This document shows positions 61,571 through 64,000 of a stretch of DNA of 64,000 nucleotides, one piece after another. The translations under genes and the position numbers were made by a program. The stretch is taken from positions 378,001 through 442,000 of the forward strand of contig UWYS01000017.1 of assembly GCA_900291925.1 (NCBI GenBank), given 5' to 3'. Within the stretch, counting starts at the first letter, position 1, and each line of letters opens with the position of its first letter. This stretch comes from Thecaphora thlaspeos (lineage: Eukaryota > Basidiomycota > Ustilaginomycetes > Urocystidales > Glomosporiaceae). The notes below the pieces were generated by a model. The model saw nothing but the letters and a program-made list of their open reading frames with translations. It had not been told where the DNA came from and ran no database searches.

Positions 61571-64000
61571 GGGCTAGAGACGAGAGAGAAGGAGAGAAGG
61601 ATGAGAGCCGCCGTACGTGGAACGGAGGGCCTGTCTTGCCGTCGCAAAGGATAGGCGGCGACGTCGCGTGTCCGTGCTGATGGACTGGAGGAAGGCTCAG
61701 TGGCTTATCGAGGTCGCGAGGCGGACAGACGCTAGAGCGAAGGTGGTGGCGATGAAGAACGAGCAAATCTGTCTTTCATCGAGATCGATTTAGTCGACCG
61801 TATCTGGAATGTGTGGTGAGTTTGCCTGACGGCGAAGGGGGTAAACATGCAAGGCGTTTCCAGAAGAAAGATGTCTGGTCGTGCTGGTTTTATGCGCCGA
61901 GCAAGTGTCCTCCCCTCAAATGGCACTGAGGGTGCAGGTAGTGTGACGGCTGAAAGGCCTCTGTGATCTGTGCAACTGCTGCGGGAGCGATCGGACACAG
62001 GCTCCGTCGAATGTCGGAGGAGGGCCGCTTGGGCGGGACGAGTCCCGGGTGATCAAGGGAGGTTTGGACTGCCCTAAGCCTGGCGACGCTAGGGACGAAG
62101 CCGTCGCCGTCTTCTGCGCGTCCGCACCGGAGCGGATCGTCCGTAAGGTGTTGGCTCAGAGCGTGGCGGCCCGAGCAGCCCCAAAAATGACCTCCGGTCG
62201 GATGGCAAGGAGCGTGAATTCCTGCCGCCGGTAAGCTTGTCCCAAAGCAGTGCGGAGCGGGGTGGTCTGCTGGCTGCTGCGCCTCGAGACGAGAGTCGTC
62301 CAAAGGACAATCAGGCGGGCGAGGATCGTCGGCGTATGGATCTACCAATGGAAGAGGGACGACGAGCAGGACACTCAGCAGCGGCTCGATCCGAAAGAGC
62401 GCGGCCGATGTCGTCCACGTGTATGCTGCTGCTGGCGGTTGAGCGGACGGAGTCGAGGAAGAAGCCGAGGGCGATGAGACGCGCGGACGGGTGGATGGGC
62501 GGAGGGGCAGGTGACTCGAACGGCAGACAACGTCGAGAGCCGGGGGGGGGGGGGGAGATGATGAGAGCGACGTCGTCGTCGCCGGAGGACGTGTCGTGAG
62601 GGGAGGTCGTGGCGGGAGGAACAAGGTGTGGAGAGCCAACGCAACAATCGAAGGACCGGCACAACTCGCCTGGCCGCCCGACCGCCTTCGCATGCTCTGC
62701 CGCCGCACTCACTCTCAGACTTTTTCTCGCAGCTCTCCAATCTGTAAGTGCGCATGCGCGGACCTGGTCTTTGGAGATTGTGCTCCGCCTTCCTCACACA
62801 CGTACGGTCAAGGCACCCAGCGCCACAGTCGCCATCCACGAACGAGCGGGCGGATGTACCGACGACCCCCTAGCTTTGCAGTCGACATCCGGCGGGCAGG
62901 CACGAACGTTCCCAGGCAGCCGTCACGCACAGGAGAGATCGAAGGACGGCAAGGAGCAGGGAGCCGCCCGCCGTCGTGCGGGACTGGGCTGGGCGGACCA
63001 GTGCAGCAACAGCAGGCTTGCGGTCCGCTTCCCTCGCTATTTCTGCGCGCGTATGCGTTTAGTGTGTCTTTGAGTTTGTATGTGATCTCAACGAAGTTGC
63101 TTGGCCGCCGTTGCAAGCGCAGACCCTAGGCCTTGCGTCCCTCTTCCCCTTGGTCGCCCCTGTGCCGGTTGTACACTCCGTCCGTCGCCTGTCAAATCTT
63201 CCCTGCCCTGCGCCCAAGAGCAACACAGACAAGAGGCGAAAAAAGAAATTACTATTGGAGCGCAAGTCATGCTCGCCTCCCCTGCTTGTCTTCTGGTGGT
63301 GTTCTCTCCCCAGAAGCCGTCGTCTCCTTTGCATGAGACAAGAGCCCGGCGACAGAAGGCAGGCCAACCAGCGAAGACTACGCCCTGTCGTTGCCTGTGC
63401 TTCGCAAAGGAAAAACTGAAGCTCGCCGTGGCCCGCCCTTCGCTCAGACCCGCGTCGCCTTCACGTGCTACGGAAGACCGCGCTCGGGCTGGGGCTGCAC
63501 TCAACGCCGGTGGCCTCCTTCCGGTCGACGACGCGTTCGGGCAGGGCGTGGCGCGAACGAAGGCCGCTCCACATCCCGCCGACTTTGCACCTGACCACCC
63601 TACCCGCACACCACCGTTTCCCACAGTCCACAACCCTGACTCCCACCCTCTCTCGGCAGCTTCCGACGGCCCCAACCTGCGCCCTACCATCCAACACACC
63701 ATCGGACGTCTTCCGAAGCCTTTGACTAGGTTCGGCGAGGACTGCGCGTCAAGACTCCCGCGTGACCGAGCCCATAAAGGGCCGCTGCTGCTCCCTGCTG
63801 GTGCGCCACCGGATTATCCGAAGCAGCGGATCTCGACTGCTCCAACCTCGCCTTACCTTGGCTTTGCTCTCGACTGGAATCATTACCACTCAGCCGCGGT
63901 AGGTTAAGCTCGTCAGAGGGCTGTTGAGCCGTCCAGCAGCTTCGTCCGCGGCCGTCGACACCTTGGAGCACACGGCGCGACACACCGTCGACCTGGACCC
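61571..64000. other. Gene-free right end of window
   Basis: The final 2.4 kb are upstream of shugoshin. Frames up to 272 codons occur on both strands (for example 61890-62708 minus and 63101-63907 plus), but they are Ser/Pro/Arg-rich, overlap one another and lack any family motif. A G13 run lies at about 62541-62553. The region may contain the shugoshin promoter and the promoter or first exon of a gene beyond the window. Confidence 0.45.

Noticed and set aside
61890..62708. 272-codon minus-strand frame upstream of shugoshin
   Set aside because: Composition is Pro/Ser/Arg-rich low complexity and overlaps other equally open frames; no conserved motif.

Overview
The window is nuclear DNA of a fungus, most likely a GC-rich basidiomycete in or near the Ustilaginomycotina (smut-like). 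The evidence is short spliceosomal introns (mostly 64-180 nt, usually with a GTGAGT donor), Ser/Pro/Ala-rich protein extensions, CT-rich stretches upstream of starts, and a fungal gene set (ENA-type Na+/K+ ATPase, ThuA-like secreted protein, GH28, Frm2-like nitroreductase, UPF0643). The species cannot be named from the sequence. No rRNA, tRNA or CRISPR was found. Exon structures were built by hand from reading frame, splice consensus and family conservation.

Layout. 1-2142 (-): 3'-truncated orphan with a degenerate EF-hand. 3461-6423 (+): alpha-actinin. 7343-11471 (+): a long Ser-rich protein fused in frame to a mitochondrial S-adenosylmethionine carrier. 12739-13930 (+): secreted ThuA-like protein. 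14930-18740 (+): BMS1 ribosome-assembly GTPase. 18976-20379 (-): alpha/beta hydrolase ending in a peroxisomal SRL signal. 21619-25217 (+): ENA P-type ATPase. 25584-26622 (-): mitochondrial orphan. 27031-27693 (+): EMC6. 28023-29252 (-): SF3B4/Hsh49 splicing factor. 30582-32048 (+): monocarboxylate-type MFS transporter. 32120-33072 (-): nitroreductase. About 33371-35119: a decayed pogo/Fot1-type DNA transposon. 37681-39570 (+): mucin-like membrane protein. 40084-41098 (-): INO80 subunit Ies6. 41701-43500 (-): mitochondrial orphan. 44498-45124 (+): dynein light chain LC8. 45330-47222 (-): DNAJC28-domain protein. 47596-50037 (-): ALG1 mannosyltransferase. 50559-51173 (+): prefoldin subunit 4. 51566-52612 (-): UPF0643 protein. 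53618-54323 (+): DUF1772 membrane protein. 54571-56103 (-): broken GH28 polygalacturonase. 57805-61570 (-): shugoshin. 61571-64000: no convincing gene.

Most genes are housekeeping (cytoskeleton, ribosome, splicing, chromatin, ER, cohesion protection) and do not form a pathway cluster.

The most striking signal is a 2.4-kb CpG desert at 32629-35064. It contains one CpG, in a genome where CpG is otherwise extremely common. It covers the transposon and continues across the promoter, first exon and intron of the neighbouring nitroreductase, stopping at that gene's second exon. The two terminal inverted repeats differ only by transitions (plus one 6-nt indel), mostly at former CpG sites. The transposase has almost no arginine, and three positions usually Arg in the nitroreductase family read His, Gln and Cys. 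This is what CpG-targeted hypermutation of a transposon leaking into a host gene would look like.
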